64,000 nt of DNA from the NCBI GenBank assembly GCA_947167215.1, contig CAMVHE010000002.1, positions 1-64,000 on the forward strand, in the 5' to 3' direction. Numbering within the stretch: the stretch's first letter is position 1; every line of letters begins with the position of its first letter. Both the position numbers and the translations under genes were made by a program. This stretch comes from an uncultured Clostridia bacterium (lineage in GTDB: Bacteria > Bacillota > Clostridia > Christensenellales > Aristaeellaceae). Positions 1 to 10,221 of the stretch are shown here, piece by piece. Under the pieces are notes generated by a model. The model was not told the DNA's origin. It saw only the letters and a list, made by a program, of their open reading frames with translations, and did no database searches.

Positions 1-56
1 GTCCCAGGAAAAATGCGAGTACTGTCCTATAGTCCGGAAAATTGGGAAAGTATTAA

Positions 57-1170
57 TACAATATTGTTGATACGTGGTTTGTGGCACAGCTGGGAACACA
101 GGCAACCGCTGCTGTGGGGATCAGTTTTGCAATCATGGAGCTGATAAGCGCTCTGGGTTTTCTGTTTGGTACCGGCGGAGGTACGCGCATAGGACTGCTG
201 CTGGGGGTAAAGGACCGGGAAGAAGCTTCGGTTGTAGGATCGACTGCAGGCTTCTGTGCGGTGATGATTTCCTGCCTGCTGGCGGCTGCCGGGCTGGTGT
301 TTCTTTCCCCGCTGATGCGTCTGCTGGGCAGTTCTTCCACGATTCAGCCCTATGCCGAGGCATATGGGCGGTTTATGCTCCTGGGATTCCCTGCCATGTG
401 TCTGGCCATTGTATTGTCGACCTTCCTCCGAAGTGAAGGAAAAAACAGACTGTCCATGATCGGCATGGGGTGCGGAGGTGTGCTCAATATGCTGCTGGAT
501 CCGCTGCTGATATTTGGGTTCGGCATGGGGATAACCGGTGCATGCGCTTGCAACTTTTCTGAGCCAGCTTGTCAGCCTGGCCGTTCTGCTTTTTTTCTTT
601 CTTTCCGGCCGCACGGAAACGAAGCTGCGGCTGTCGTCCATCCGGGTATCCGTTCCCCTTCTCTGCAGCGTTGTGCGGACAGGACTGCCTTCGCTTTGCC
701 GCCATGGTGCAGGAACACTGTCTTCCGCATGCCTGAACATTGCCGCCGGAATGTATGGAGGCGACGCGCTGATTGCGGCTTTTTCCATTGTATCGAAGGT
801 CACGGCCTTTATCCTGGCGCTGATCAAGGGACTCTTTCAGGGAGCGCAGAGCGTTTATTCCTATAATAAAGGAGCAGGCAGGGACGACCGGATCAGGGAA
901 GCCTATGCTTTTACCCTCCGGGTAAACACGCTGATGGTGCTGCTGATTTTTGTTCTGATCTGGTTTCTCGCGCCTTTTATCGTCGGGCTTTTTTCAGCGA
1001 TGGACAGAGAAACATTTCTCTTTGGAGTAGAGGCGCTGCGCTTCCATGTGGCGGGACTGCTTTTCATGCCCTACGGTTTTTCCATGAATATTCTGCTGCA
1101 GGCAGTTGGCGAATCGGACAAATCCACCTTTCTGGCATCTTTGCCGCAGGGAATTGTCTGCCTTGCCTGC
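57..1170 (+). pseudogene. MATE family efflux transporter remnant (no start, internal frameshift, C-terminus replaced)
   Basis: Frame from ~57 reads YNIVDTWFVAQLGTQATAAVGISFAIMELISALGFLFGTGGGTRIG (MATE-like). It continues after a 1-nt shift near 543 as ALATFLSQLVSLAVLLFFF...GLPSLCRHGAGTLSSACLN...GFSMNILLQAVGESDKSTFLASLPQGI. Confidence 0.75.
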
Positions 1171-1977
1171 AATGTACTCAGCTTCTTCCTGGGCCATGGC
1201 ACCAAAGATACCTGGAACAATATCGTCAACGGCATTCAGGGTGGCAATTTTGCCGGCCTGAAGCAGCTCTGGAAGAGCATGATGGCCGGTGCCAAGTCTG
1301 CTGCTGAAATCGCAATTCCTACAGCTGCCTGCGGTATCATCATTGATGTAATGACGGAACAGACTTCTCTGGCTACCAATCTGTCCGGAGTAATCGCCGG
1401 TCTTGGCATGAGCAACCTCTTCTTTGCCCTGCTGATTGGCATGATCGGATGCATGCTGTTGGGTATGGCACTGCCCACGGTGGCGGCCTACCTGGTAGGT
1501 GTCACCCTGTTTGTTCCCACACTGCGCTCCCTGGGCATCCAGCCGCTTGTTGCCAATATGTTCGTGTTCTACTATGGCATTATGGCGCAGATCACGCCTC
1601 CGGTGTGCGTTGCATCGTATACCGCAGCAGGCATTGCCGGCGCGGATGCCATGAAAACCGGCCTGCGCGGCATGATGTTTGCACTGGTGGGCTTCCTGGT
1701 TCCCTTTGTGTTTGTTTACAATCCTGCCATTCTGCTGCAGGGTACGCCCGTTGAGATTGTTATCGGTGCTGCACAGCTGCTGGTCGGTACGTATTTCCTG
1801 GCGCTGGCAGTGTCCGGCTACTTCAAGCGTGAGCTGACCTGGTGGATGAGGGCGATCTTCTTTGTGGTCGCACTGGGCTTCATTGATCCCAACTGGGTCA
1901 CTACCCTGGCCGCTCTGGCGGTGGGCGTTGCACTTGCCGGATGGATTATCCTGAGCACCAAAAAAGCGAAAAACTGA
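1170..1977 (+). pseudogene. TRAP transporter large/fused permease (DctM or TAXI type), C-terminal part only, in frame with the MATE remnant
   Basis: Translation AGAKSAAEIAIPTAACGIIIDVMTEQTSLATNLSGVIA...LLGMALPTVAAYLVGVTLFVPTLRSLGIQPLVANMFVFYYGIMAQITPPVCVASYTAAGIAGADAMKTG...PFVFVYNPAILL matches TRAP permease motifs. No own start codon. Confidence 0.75.
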
Positions 1978-1992
1978 TATTGCAGATTTTCA

Positions 1993-2022
1993 CCTCCTGG
2001 TAATATGCCAGGAGGTTTTTTG
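1993..2022 (+). terminator. Rho-independent terminator
   Basis: CCTCCTGG-TAATATG-CCAGGAGG followed by TTTTTT, just after the stop at 1977. Confidence 0.85.
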
Positions 2023-2228
2023 TTTCATTATTTTCTGCCGGACAACTTTGGAAGAAGGGAATCTTTTCATGAGATTTTTGGAAAAATGGAAATGAAAGGA
2101 GAAAGAAAAATAAGAAATTGAATAATTCGATATATTTTCGTAAGAAAAAAAAGGCGATATACTGACTGCATCAAAGAAGTCCGGGACGGAAGGGCTTCTT
2201 GTAGTTATTACGACAAGGAGGTATTCTT

Positions 2229-3494
2229 ATGAAAAAACTGGTAACTCTGTTGTTGGCGCTTGCAATGCTGGCTTCCCTGTGGAGTTTCGCCTGCGCGGAA
2301 GAGGAGATCACGCTCACTGTTTTCCACTACATGGCACAGGACGCAAAACAGGCAGGTCTTGCGGCAATTGAGGATGCCTACACGGCGCTTCATCCCAATG
2401 TCAAGTTCTCAAACATCTACTACAACCAAGGAACAGACTACTTCCCGCAGCTGTCTACAGCATTGTCTTCCGGCGAACAGCCCAATATCATCATGGGCAA
2501 TCCGGGACTGTATCCGGACCTGGTCGCGGAAGGCTTCGTCATGGACCTGACCGACAATGAGACCATCAAGGCGATGAACCTGCCGGCAGGCGACCTGGGC
2601 GACGTGTCAGCGAATGGCCGCATTTATGGCTTCCCGATTGACTTCAAGACCTGGGGCATTTTCTACAACACGAAGATCTTTGAAGAGAACGGACTTGAGG
2701 TGCCGAAGACCCTCACGGAGCTGAATGCCCTGCAGGACAAGCTTGTAGAACTTGGCATTGATCCCTATGTCCATTCTTTCAATGATGCGGTTTACGGCGA
2801 CATCGAATGGCGCAATACCTTCTGGACCCGTGCAGTCGCTGCCGGTGATACAGACATCTTTGAGCGTCTGATGAACGGCGATGCGAAGTGGGTTGATCTT
2901 CCCTATGCAGCAGAAGCTCTTGAAAATATTGCTGCCAGGCTGTCCCATCCCCGTGCAGATGCAATGTCCAATACGCAGGACATGGCTCTGGAAGTTTTCT
3001 GCTCCGGCGGTGCAGCAATGCGGTATGATGGATCCTGGAATATCGGCTCCATGCTGAACAAGAATCCTGCGTTCGAAATCGGATTCTTCCTCGTTCCGAT
3101 CGATGATGAAGGTTCTGCAAAGCTGAATGTTCAGGTTGACCAGAGCTTCATGGTGAACCCGCAGGCGGAGAATGCAGAAGTTGCACTGGACTTCATGGAG
3201 TACTGGCTGAGCCAGGGCGTTGCCTGGTCCGAAATCTCCCAGATGCCTCTGAACACCGGTGTTGTTTCAGACAACCTGCTGCCCATGGTAAAGACACTGG
3301 CAGAAATGAAGAAGTCCGGGGATATTGCCCATTATGGTGCTTTCACGAAGCCTTTCACCTCTGCTTATACGACGGCACTGCGCTCTGAGCTCACTTCCTA
3401 TGTGGAGAGCTGCATTACCGGCGGCGGCATGACCGTGACCCAGGCCCTCGAGAATCTGGACAGCGCATTTGAGGATGTCCGTGCTCTTAACTGA
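2229..3494 (+). CDS. ABC transporter extracellular sugar-binding protein (family 1 SBP)
   Basis: Signal peptide MKKLVTLLLALAMLASLWSFACA; SBP-like body; followed by two sugar ABC permeases; RBS AAGGAGG upstream. Confidence 0.9.
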   Translation: MKKLVTLLLALAMLASLWSFACAEEEITLTVFHYMAQDAKQAGLAAIEDAYTALHPNVKFSNIYYNQGTDYFPQLSTALSSGEQPNIIMGNPGLYPDLVAEGFVMDLTDNETIKAMNLPAGDLGDVSANGRIYGFPIDFKTWGIFYNTKIFEENGLEVPKTLTELNALQDKLVELGIDPYVHSFNDAVYGDIEWRNTFWTRAVAAGDTDIFERLMNGDAKWVDLPYAAEALENIAARLSHPRADAMSNTQDMALEVFCSGGAAMRYDGSWNIGSMLNKNPAFEIGFFLVPIDDEGSAKLNVQVDQSFMVNPQAENAEVALDFMEYWLSQGVAWSEISQMPLNTGVVSDNLLPMVKTLAEMKKSGDIAHYGAFTKPFTSAYTTALRSELTSYVESCITGGGMTVTQALENLDSAFEDVRALN

Positions 3495-3527
3495 CAGAAA
3501 CCCTTGAATCCGATGTGAACCCGTTAT

Positions 3528-3562
3528 GGGCCGCTCGTGTGCTTTGACGGGCGGCCCTTTTT
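3528..3562 (+). terminator. Hairpin with T-tract between SBP and permeases (terminator/attenuator)
   Basis: GGGCCGC.CGT...ACG.GCGGCCC followed by TTTTT. Confidence 0.75.
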
Positions 3563-3637
3563 CCATCACGAGGAAACAGTTGTTTGAAACAGTAAGTAAG
3601 TTTTTATCCCGTATGAACGAACTGGCACCGGCAGGAG

Positions 3638-4537
3638 ATGAAGAGAATGAAAGATACAAAGAAGACCAGTAAGGGGAAAAAAACTCCTACAATCTACGCA
3701 ATCCGAGAGCATGGCGGAAATATCCTTTTTATGCTGCCGGCATTTATTCTGTTTGCCTTTGTGGAACTGGTTCCGTTCATACAGAGTATTCCCATTTCCT
3801 TTACGGATAAAAAGGCGATCTTTGCCAAGACCTGGAATTTTGTAGGACTTGAAAACTACATCAAGCTGCTGACCAATAAGACCTTTCGGCAGACGTTTCT
3901 CAATACGGCAAACTTTACGATTCTTTACATCATCGGTGCCAATGTGCTGGGACTGCTTTTTGCACTCCTGATCTGGCGCTCAGGGCGGTTCAACAATCTT
4001 ATCCGCACATTGCTCTTCATGCCGTTTACGGTATCGCTGGTTGCATCGACCAAAGTCTGGAGCTATGTTTATACGGATGTTCTGATGCCGCTGACGGGGA
4101 GTCCCAGCCCGCTCGGAATATCGGGGCAGGTGATTGCCGGGCTTGCGGTGATTGCCATCTGGAGGGATATGGGATACTGCATGCTGATCTATATCGCAGG
4201 TCTGCAGTCCATTTCCAGGGACTACTATGAGGCTGCGGACGTGGAAGGTGCAGGTTTCGCCACCAAGTTCTTCCGGATTACGATTCCCATGCTGATGCCG
4301 GCAATTACTTCCAATGTTACCCTGATCCTGGCATGGGGCCTGCGGTGCTTTGACTATTCCCAGATGGTCATTACGATGAAAGCCGCGAAAACGACCGCTG
4401 TCTTTGTATATGAGTATATCTTCGGAAATTCCCGTGCCGGTATCGGACAGGCAGCCGCGATAATACTGACTGCGGTACTGGTGGTTCTGACCAATGTAAT
4501 CACCACGATTCTTCGGAAGAGGGAGGTTGAACTATGA
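3638..4537 (+). CDS. Sugar ABC transporter permease (MalF/UgpA-like)
   Basis: Polytopic; EAA-type loop YYEAADVEGAGFATKFFRITIPMLMP. Confidence 0.9.
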   Translation: MKRMKDTKKTSKGKKTPTIYAIREHGGNILFMLPAFILFAFVELVPFIQSIPISFTDKKAIFAKTWNFVGLENYIKLLTNKTFRQTFLNTANFTILYIIGANVLGLLFALLIWRSGRFNNLIRTLLFMPFTVSLVASTKVWSYVYTDVLMPLTGSPSPLGISGQVIAGLAVIAIWRDMGYCMLIYIAGLQSISRDYYEAADVEGAGFATKFFRITIPMLMPAITSNVTLILAWGLRCFDYSQMVITMKAAKTTAVFVYEYIFGNSRAGIGQAAAIILTAVLVVLTNVITTILRKREVEL

Positions 4538-5412
4538 TGGCAGACACCGTAAAGGAAAGAAAATATGTGATGAGCGCGTCTGCCAGAAAAGCAAAACGCC
4601 TGGACATAGTCAGAGCCGCCTTTCTGGTGATCGCTGTCCTTATTGTGCTGATTCCCTTTTATATCAGCTTCCTGTATTCCATCAAAACGCATTCGGATAT
4701 AAGCCTGAACAGACTGGCCTGGCCCAATCACCCGACGATCAACAACTATGTCCGGGTGATCCGGGAAAACAAATATGTGGCGATCGGATTCCGGAACAGT
4801 CTGCTGACAACCATTCCCACCGTGGTGATTCTGCTCTTTTCGACGTCCATGGCAGCATATGTGCTCGCCAGAAACCATGGACCATTTTATAAGATCATGT
4901 ATTCGATTTTTATCAGCGGTGTGCTGGTTCCCTTTCAGTGCATCATGCTGCCGCTGTACATGAATATTTATAATATGGGACTGGTCAGTACAAACCTGGG
5001 GTTCATTCTTGCCCGTTCCGGGCTGCAGGTATCCATCAGCGTGCTTGCCATTACGGGGTTTGTGAAAAGCATACCACGGGAGCTGGAACAGGCAGCATAC
5101 ATTGACGGATGCAGTAAATTCGGAACATTCTGGCGTATTGTTTTCCCGCTCATGACTCCGATCAATGTGACGCAGGGGGTACTGAATACGCTTTACGTGT
5201 GGAATGACTATTCCACTGCGGTGGTTCTTCTCCGGGAAGACAGCAGCAGAACGCTGCCGCTGGCCCAGATCATTTACTTTGGCGAAAATATGAGCGAACT
5301 TAACCTGGCCTTTGCTTTCTTCATGCTTGCCATGCTGCCCGTACTTATTCTGTACCTCTGTACACAGCGGTTCATTGTATCGGGAATCATGGCGGGAGCC
5401 GTTAAAGGATAA
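4534..5412 (+). CDS. Sugar ABC transporter permease (MalG/UgpE-like)
   Basis: EAA-type loop LEQAAYIDGCSKFGTFWRIVFPLMTP; ATGA overlap with the previous gene. Confidence 0.9.
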   Translation: MMADTVKERKYVMSASARKAKRLDIVRAAFLVIAVLIVLIPFYISFLYSIKTHSDISLNRLAWPNHPTINNYVRVIRENKYVAIGFRNSLLTTIPTVVILLFSTSMAAYVLARNHGPFYKIMYSIFISGVLVPFQCIMLPLYMNIYNMGLVSTNLGFILARSGLQVSISVLAITGFVKSIPRELEQAAYIDGCSKFGTFWRIVFPLMTPINVTQGVLNTLYVWNDYSTAVVLLREDSSRTLPLAQIIYFGENMSELNLAFAFFMLAMLPVLILYLCTQRFIVSGIMAGAVKG

Positions 5413-5433
5413 AAATGGGAAAAGAATATCAGG

Positions 5434-5470
5434 CACGGTAAATCTGCAGGTTCGGGTTTACCGTGTTTTT
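5434..5470 (+). terminator. Rho-independent terminator
   Basis: CACGGTAAA...TTTACCGTG followed by TTTTT. Confidence 0.85.
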
Positions 5471-5596
5471 ATGCGGTTTTTCGATGACGGCGGGGGAATG
5501 TACCGGAAGGCTGGCAGAATGAACGGTCGAAGAAAAGAAAAAATCCCGGATATTTGCAGAAATTATATCGTAAATCTACAATTATTTGACAGAATA

Positions 5597-5605
5597 TGGT
5601 ATGAT
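5597..5605 (+). promoter_or_regulatory. Extended -10 promoter candidate (TGGTATGAT) upstream of the two-component system
   Basis: TG-N-TATGAT motif, ~425 nt upstream of the response regulator start. Confidence 0.5.
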
Positions 5606-6029
5606 AGTTACTAAGGGTTTTCAAAGTGAATACAAAAAACTGTGCTTTCCTACCGAATGGAATATTGCCGGGAAGCCCTTGGGTTTATCGGGAAGGCAAT
5701 TTCCTCCGGGCAGAGGCTTTCCGGGAATGGAAGGAAAACTGTGAATCAGTTCATCCCTGACCCTCTCCTGCTTTCGTCAGCGGAGGGAAGAAGAGAAAAG
5801 TCTCACCGGCTAAAACGCAGCAATGAAGCATACGGTACGAGTAAACGGCAGAACTCTCTGGGAGATGTATCCCGGGTTGATGCCTGTTCATCCGAAGACA
5901 CGAACGGAAAATAGCAGCCTGCAAAAATATAGGGCAGAACGGCAGAGACTGGCGAATGGCAGAAATGCAGGAAAGATGCGTTTTTCATCTGGCAGAACAG
6001 GAGACACCGGAAAGGCTGAGGAGGGCAAA

Positions 6030-7550
6030 ATGAAGCTGAGCGTTGTGATAGTTGAAGATAATCCGCTGACGGTACGTTCTCTGGTACAGACCATGGACTG
6101 GAACTCGCTGAATTGTGAAGTGGCAGGAACCGCGATGGATGGAGAATCCGGAAAGAAGCTGATTCTTGAAACCCACCCGGATATTCTGCTGATGGACATC
6201 CGGATGCCGCAGTGCAGCGGGATAGACATGCTGGAGGCAGTGCGGGAAGAAATCCCGGACAGCAAGGCAATTATCATCACGGGCTATGACCACTTCCAGT
6301 ATGCCAGTAAAGCGATCAAACTCGGAGTGTTTGACTATCTTCTCAAGCCGATCCGCAATGATGAAGTGGCAGACTCCATCCGCAAGGCCAGGGCGGAAAT
6401 TGAACGCAGCAGAGTAGCCGCAGAGACAGAACTGCAGGAGGACACTTTCCGACGCCAGGCGCAGCTGCTGTCTCTGCTTACCAATCCTTCCCAGCGGGGA
6501 CAGGGAGTGCACCAGGTTCTGGAAGACCTTCATCTCCGCTTTGAGGCATATTACATCATGACCGTTCAGATCCGCGGAGAGGAAACTTTCAATCAGGGTA
6601 CGCTCAACCATCTGGAACGGATTATCGCCTCATGGAATCTGCATGCGGTGCCGGTTCTTCTTTATGATGCCATGGTTATTTTCGTGATGCGGGATACGCA
6701 GGATGAAGGCTGGAAAAGTGAAGCTGCTTCCCTGTCAGAGCGCGTTGCGGAGGAAATGGTGTCGCCGGTATGTATCGGTATCAGCAGCCAGGGAAGTTCC
6801 CTGCATGCGATTCGCCAGATATATCAGCAGGCACGGCAGGCAATGTGGGAAGCAAACCTGAGCCCGCAGCAGGGGACCATGATTACCTTCTTTGAGCCCA
6901 ATGATAAAAGATCCCATCCAAGCCCGCAGGTGGCGGAATTCAATCAGAGACTTGCGAGCCTGATTGAAAAAGCAGAACTCAGCGATGAATCGGCAAGAGA
7001 AGCAGCCAAAGAACTGATTGAACTCAGCGGACACCAGTACAGTCAGCTGCGTGCCATGATTGCGATGTATTCCCTGGCGCTTCGCAATAAATTCGGAGCG
7101 CCTTCCGATCTTCAGACGGATGCGGTCATGTATGAAAGCTGGTTTGTCACCAGTCCGGAAGAAACGGAAAAATGTCTGCTCAGAATGTGCGCGGCGCTGA
7201 GGAGCAATACCCGGGAACAGCAGTATTCGCTGCTGACCAGGAACACGCTTCAGTATATCAAACTTCATGCGGTGGAAGGACTTACCCTCGGGAGTGTGGC
7301 GGATGCGATGTTTGTCAGCAGCAATTACCTCTCGGCGCTGATCCGAAAAGAAACCGGCATCACTTTCCATGAGCATGTCCTGTATGCAAAAATGGCGGTT
7401 GCCAGGGGCATGCTTTCCGATCCGCGGATTCTGGTGGAAGAAGTGGCCAGGGCAGTTGGGTACAGCAATTATATTTCTTTTTACAATGCGTTTAAACGCG
7501 TGGAACACATGACTCCCACAGAATACCGCAACGGGAAGGTGAGAGCGTGA
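6030..7550 (+). CDS. Response regulator with AraC-type DNA-binding domain (YesN-like)
   Basis: MKLSVVIVEDNPLTVRSL...DILLMDIRMPQCSGIDML...LLKPI receiver; C-terminal HTH VEEVARAVGYSNYISFYNAFKRVEHMTPTEYR. ATG 6030 chosen over ORF start 5823 because of receiver N-terminus and RBS GAGGAGG. Confidence 0.92.
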   Translation: MKLSVVIVEDNPLTVRSLVQTMDWNSLNCEVAGTAMDGESGKKLILETHPDILLMDIRMPQCSGIDMLEAVREEIPDSKAIIITGYDHFQYASKAIKLGVFDYLLKPIRNDEVADSIRKARAEIERSRVAAETELQEDTFRRQAQLLSLLTNPSQRGQGVHQVLEDLHLRFEAYYIMTVQIRGEETFNQGTLNHLERIIASWNLHAVPVLLYDAMVIFVMRDTQDEGWKSEAASLSERVAEEMVSPVCIGISSQGSSLHAIRQIYQQARQAMWEANLSPQQGTMITFFEPNDKRSHPSPQVAEFNQRLASLIEKAELSDESAREAAKELIELSGHQYSQLRAMIAMYSLALRNKFGAPSDLQTDAVMYESWFVTSPEETEKCLLRMCAALRSNTREQQYSLLTRNTLQYIKLHAVEGLTLGSVADAMFVSSNYLSALIRKETGITFHEHVLYAKMAVARGMLSDPRILVEEVARAVGYSNYISFYNAFKRVEHMTPTEYRNGKVRA

Positions 7551-9298
7551 AACAAAAAAGAAGGACCAGCTACCGCTTTAAGCTGTCGCTGGTCTTTGGT
7601 ATTTGCATTCTGTTTGTGACGGCAGTACTGACGCTTACCATGATTGCACAATCCTACCAGTACATGGAAAGCAATCTGAAATCGCACCTGGAACTGCTGA
7701 CGGAGCAGTCTCTCCTGAGCGTGGAGAGGGAAACCAGCGCCATCTCCCTGCAGTTCATTAACCAGCTTTCGGTGAAGAGAATTCCGAATTTGATGTTTGA
7801 AATGATGGAGGGAGAGAGCATCTCACTGATGCGAACCCGGGAAATCACGGAAGCGCTCAGCATGGTGATTACTGCCAGCAGCGGATATGACAGTGTCTAT
7901 ATCCGGGGGCTGAATGGTTTGTCCTTTGCGAATCCCTTTGCGGAAGATGCTTTCATCAAAACCGCATCAGAGCTGTTGGAAACGCATGGAGAAAAGACTT
8001 ACGGAACACCTGTCTGGGTGAGAACGGAGAATGGGGAACTGTACCTCATCCGGGATGTCTATCATCAGGATCCTTTCCGATTTGTGGGAAAAGCGGTTGC
8101 ACGCCTCCGGAATTCTTCCGTGGTCAGGCTGGGAGACGATAAGCTCAGCCGGCAGAGCACCCTGTTTTTCTTTCTGCACGACCAGCTGGTCATTGTCAGC
8201 GGGGTGAATGACACACTGGCGGAGAAGACGGCGATTGAAGTGAAAGAGGGCAAAGAAGCGCAACGAAGAGCTTTCATGATAGCTGAAAAGCGCCTTGGGA
8301 ACTGGGAAGCGGTTGGCCTGCTTCCGAACAGGGTAATGGCTGAAATGAGCCGGAACGTGCTGAGCGCGGGCCTCATGATCGGTGTGTTTGGCATGGTCCT
8401 GGGGATTGTGGTGATTTTTGTGGCTACCCACAGCATGACGCGGCAGATCAGCAACCTGGTAAAAACCACGGATGATGCGGCGGCCGGGCATATGAGTGCA
8501 CGCGTTTCCGTAACGAGCAATGACGAGATCGGCTATCTGGCAGACCGTTTCAATGCGATGATGGAAAGCAACCAGGAACTCATGGAACGGGTTGTCCAGG
8601 AGGAACGAAAGAAAGACAAGGCGGAATATGACGCCCTGGAGTACAAGTACCGGTCCCTGCAGTCACAGATCAATCCCCACTTTATCTACAACGCCATGGA
8701 GGTGGTCAATGCCATGGCAAAGCTCGCAGGACAGAAGGAAATTGGAGAGGTGGTTACGCATATTTCTTCCTTTTTCCGTCAGAATACGCATAATATGGAA
8801 AAACGCTTTATCACGGTAAGGCGGGAATTCAACAGTCTGGGAGAATATGCATATATTTTCAGACAGATTTACGGAAATGCACTGGAAACACCGTTTACCT
8901 GCCAGCCCGAGGTGGAGGACGCGCTTATTCCAACCATGATTTTACAGCCGCTGCTGGAAAATGCCCTGGTGCATGGTGTGAGGGCAGATCATGCAGTAGT
9001 CGCCATTGGTGCGCAGAAGTATGAGGAAAATCTGCAGATTACCGTAAAGGACAATGGGACAGGCATGAGTGAAAAACTGCTTTCAGAGATCATGGAAAAC
9101 CTCGACGGAGAAAACGGGGAAGGGAAAAAGCCGGCAAGCGGTGTGGGAATCCGCAACGTGAGAAACCGTCTGATGCTGATTTACCATAACAATGCAGGCT
9201 TTGAGATTGTGAGCGCGCCGGGAAAGGGAACGACGGTGTCGATTTCGATTCCGCTGGTGTATGCGGAGCAGGACCTTGTCCGTTATACCTATGCGTGA
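7547..9298 (+). CDS. Sensor histidine kinase (YesM-like, HAMP + HisKA_7TM-type His_kinase)
   Basis: N-terminal TM, HAMP-like region, SLQSQINPHFIYNAMEVVNAMA, MILQPLLENALVHGV, DNGTGM...GVGIRNVRNRL. Confidence 0.92.
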   Translation: MKQKRRTSYRFKLSLVFGICILFVTAVLTLTMIAQSYQYMESNLKSHLELLTEQSLLSVERETSAISLQFINQLSVKRIPNLMFEMMEGESISLMRTREITEALSMVITASSGYDSVYIRGLNGLSFANPFAEDAFIKTASELLETHGEKTYGTPVWVRTENGELYLIRDVYHQDPFRFVGKAVARLRNSSVVRLGDDKLSRQSTLFFFLHDQLVIVSGVNDTLAEKTAIEVKEGKEAQRRAFMIAEKRLGNWEAVGLLPNRVMAEMSRNVLSAGLMIGVFGMVLGIVVIFVATHSMTRQISNLVKTTDDAAAGHMSARVSVTSNDEIGYLADRFNAMMESNQELMERVVQEERKKDKAEYDALEYKYRSLQSQINPHFIYNAMEVVNAMAKLAGQKEIGEVVTHISSFFRQNTHNMEKRFITVRREFNSLGEYAYIFRQIYGNALETPFTCQPEVEDALIPTMILQPLLENALVHGVRADHAVVAIGAQKYEENLQITVKDNGTGMSEKLLSEIMENLDGENGEGKKPASGVGIRNVRNRLMLIYHNNAGFEIVSAPGKGTTVSISIPLVYAEQDLVRYTYA

Positions 9299-9359
9299 GC
9301 ATGGAAGATGGGGAGAATGCCTGCCGGACCTTACAGCATGCCGGGAAACAGAAAAAACG

Positions 9360-9392
9360 GCAGCCGGCTCCTGATGATCTGAGAACCGGCTG
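9360..9392. terminator. Hairpin between convergent genes
   Basis: CAGCCGG-CTC...GAG-CCGGCTG inverted repeat, no clear T-tract. Confidence 0.4.
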
Positions 9393-9495
9393 CAGATAAT
9401 GCGAAATATCCATTTTGTCTGGGGACTGCAGTCCGAAAGCTGCAGCCCTCTTTTGGTTTTGCAGAGAGCCCTCCGGAGCAGGATGCTTCTCTGCT

Positions 9496-10221
9496 TCATT
9501 TCAGGGGAGGGACTTCTCTTGCCCAGTCGGGCCATCCGCTCCGGCGCGGCGCAGCTGCCCAGCGGACAGCGGAAAGAAGGATGGACTGGACCTCTTTCTG
9601 ATAGTATACGGGATAGGTTTCATGCCCGGAGGCAAAGTAGAAAATCCGCCCCTGTCCGCGGTACCAGCAGCACCCGCTGCGCAGTACTTCCCCGCCGGAG
9701 GAGGCGGTCAGGAAGACCAGGTCATCCGGAGCAGGAATTTCGAAGTATTCTCCGTAGGTTTCATCCTGAGGGATCGTGAAGAATTCTCCGGAAAGGACGG
9801 AGGCAATGGGATGGGAGGGCATGACAGTGAAAACCCGCTGCTGTTCGTCATTCTCCCGCCAGCGCAGGCACGGGGTCCGTGTGCCCATGAGACGGGAGAA
9901 AATGAGACTGGCGTGGGAGGAGTGCAGAAGAATAAGTCCCATGCCGCCAAGAACACGCTGCTGCATGGCGGAAACGCGGTCTTCTGCAATTTCCCGCCAG
10001 TGCTTGTGCGAAAAATAGACAAGCACATCTGCCCAGAGAAGGGATTCATCCGACAGGCCCTGCTCGGGGTCCTGCATGACGGCCATGCGGACTTCCATGT
10101 CAGGCTCTGCGGAAAACAGGGCGCCAAGCAGGCCGTGGATGCCCTGAGGGTAAATCCGGTGTTCTGCCTCCCGGGCTTCCGGGAGCGGCATATTTTCATA
10201 CCATACAAGCACGTGGATCAT
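9496..10221 (-). CDS. ThuA-like (trehalose utilization domain, GATase1-like fold) protein
   Basis: MIHVLVWYENMPLPEAREAEHRIYPQGIHGLL...DVLVYFSHKHW...GMGLILLHSSH...GRIFYFASGHETYPVYY; ATGA overlap with the upstream Gfo/Idh gene. Confidence 0.85.
   Translation of the reverse strand: MIHVLVWYENMPLPEAREAEHRIYPQGIHGLLGALFSAEPDMEVRMAVMQDPEQGLSDESLLWADVLVYFSHKHWREIAEDRVSAMQQRVLGGMGLILLHSSHASLIFSRLMGTRTPCLRWRENDEQQRVFTVMPSHPIASVLSGEFFTIPQDETYGEYFEIPAPDDLVFLTASSGGEVLRSGCCWYRGQGRIFYFASGHETYPVYYQKEVQSILLSAVRWAAAPRRSGWPDWAREVPPLK

Noticed and set aside
4354-5436. 360-aa minus-strand ORF
   Set aside because: Antisense to the ABC permeases; no recognisable motif.
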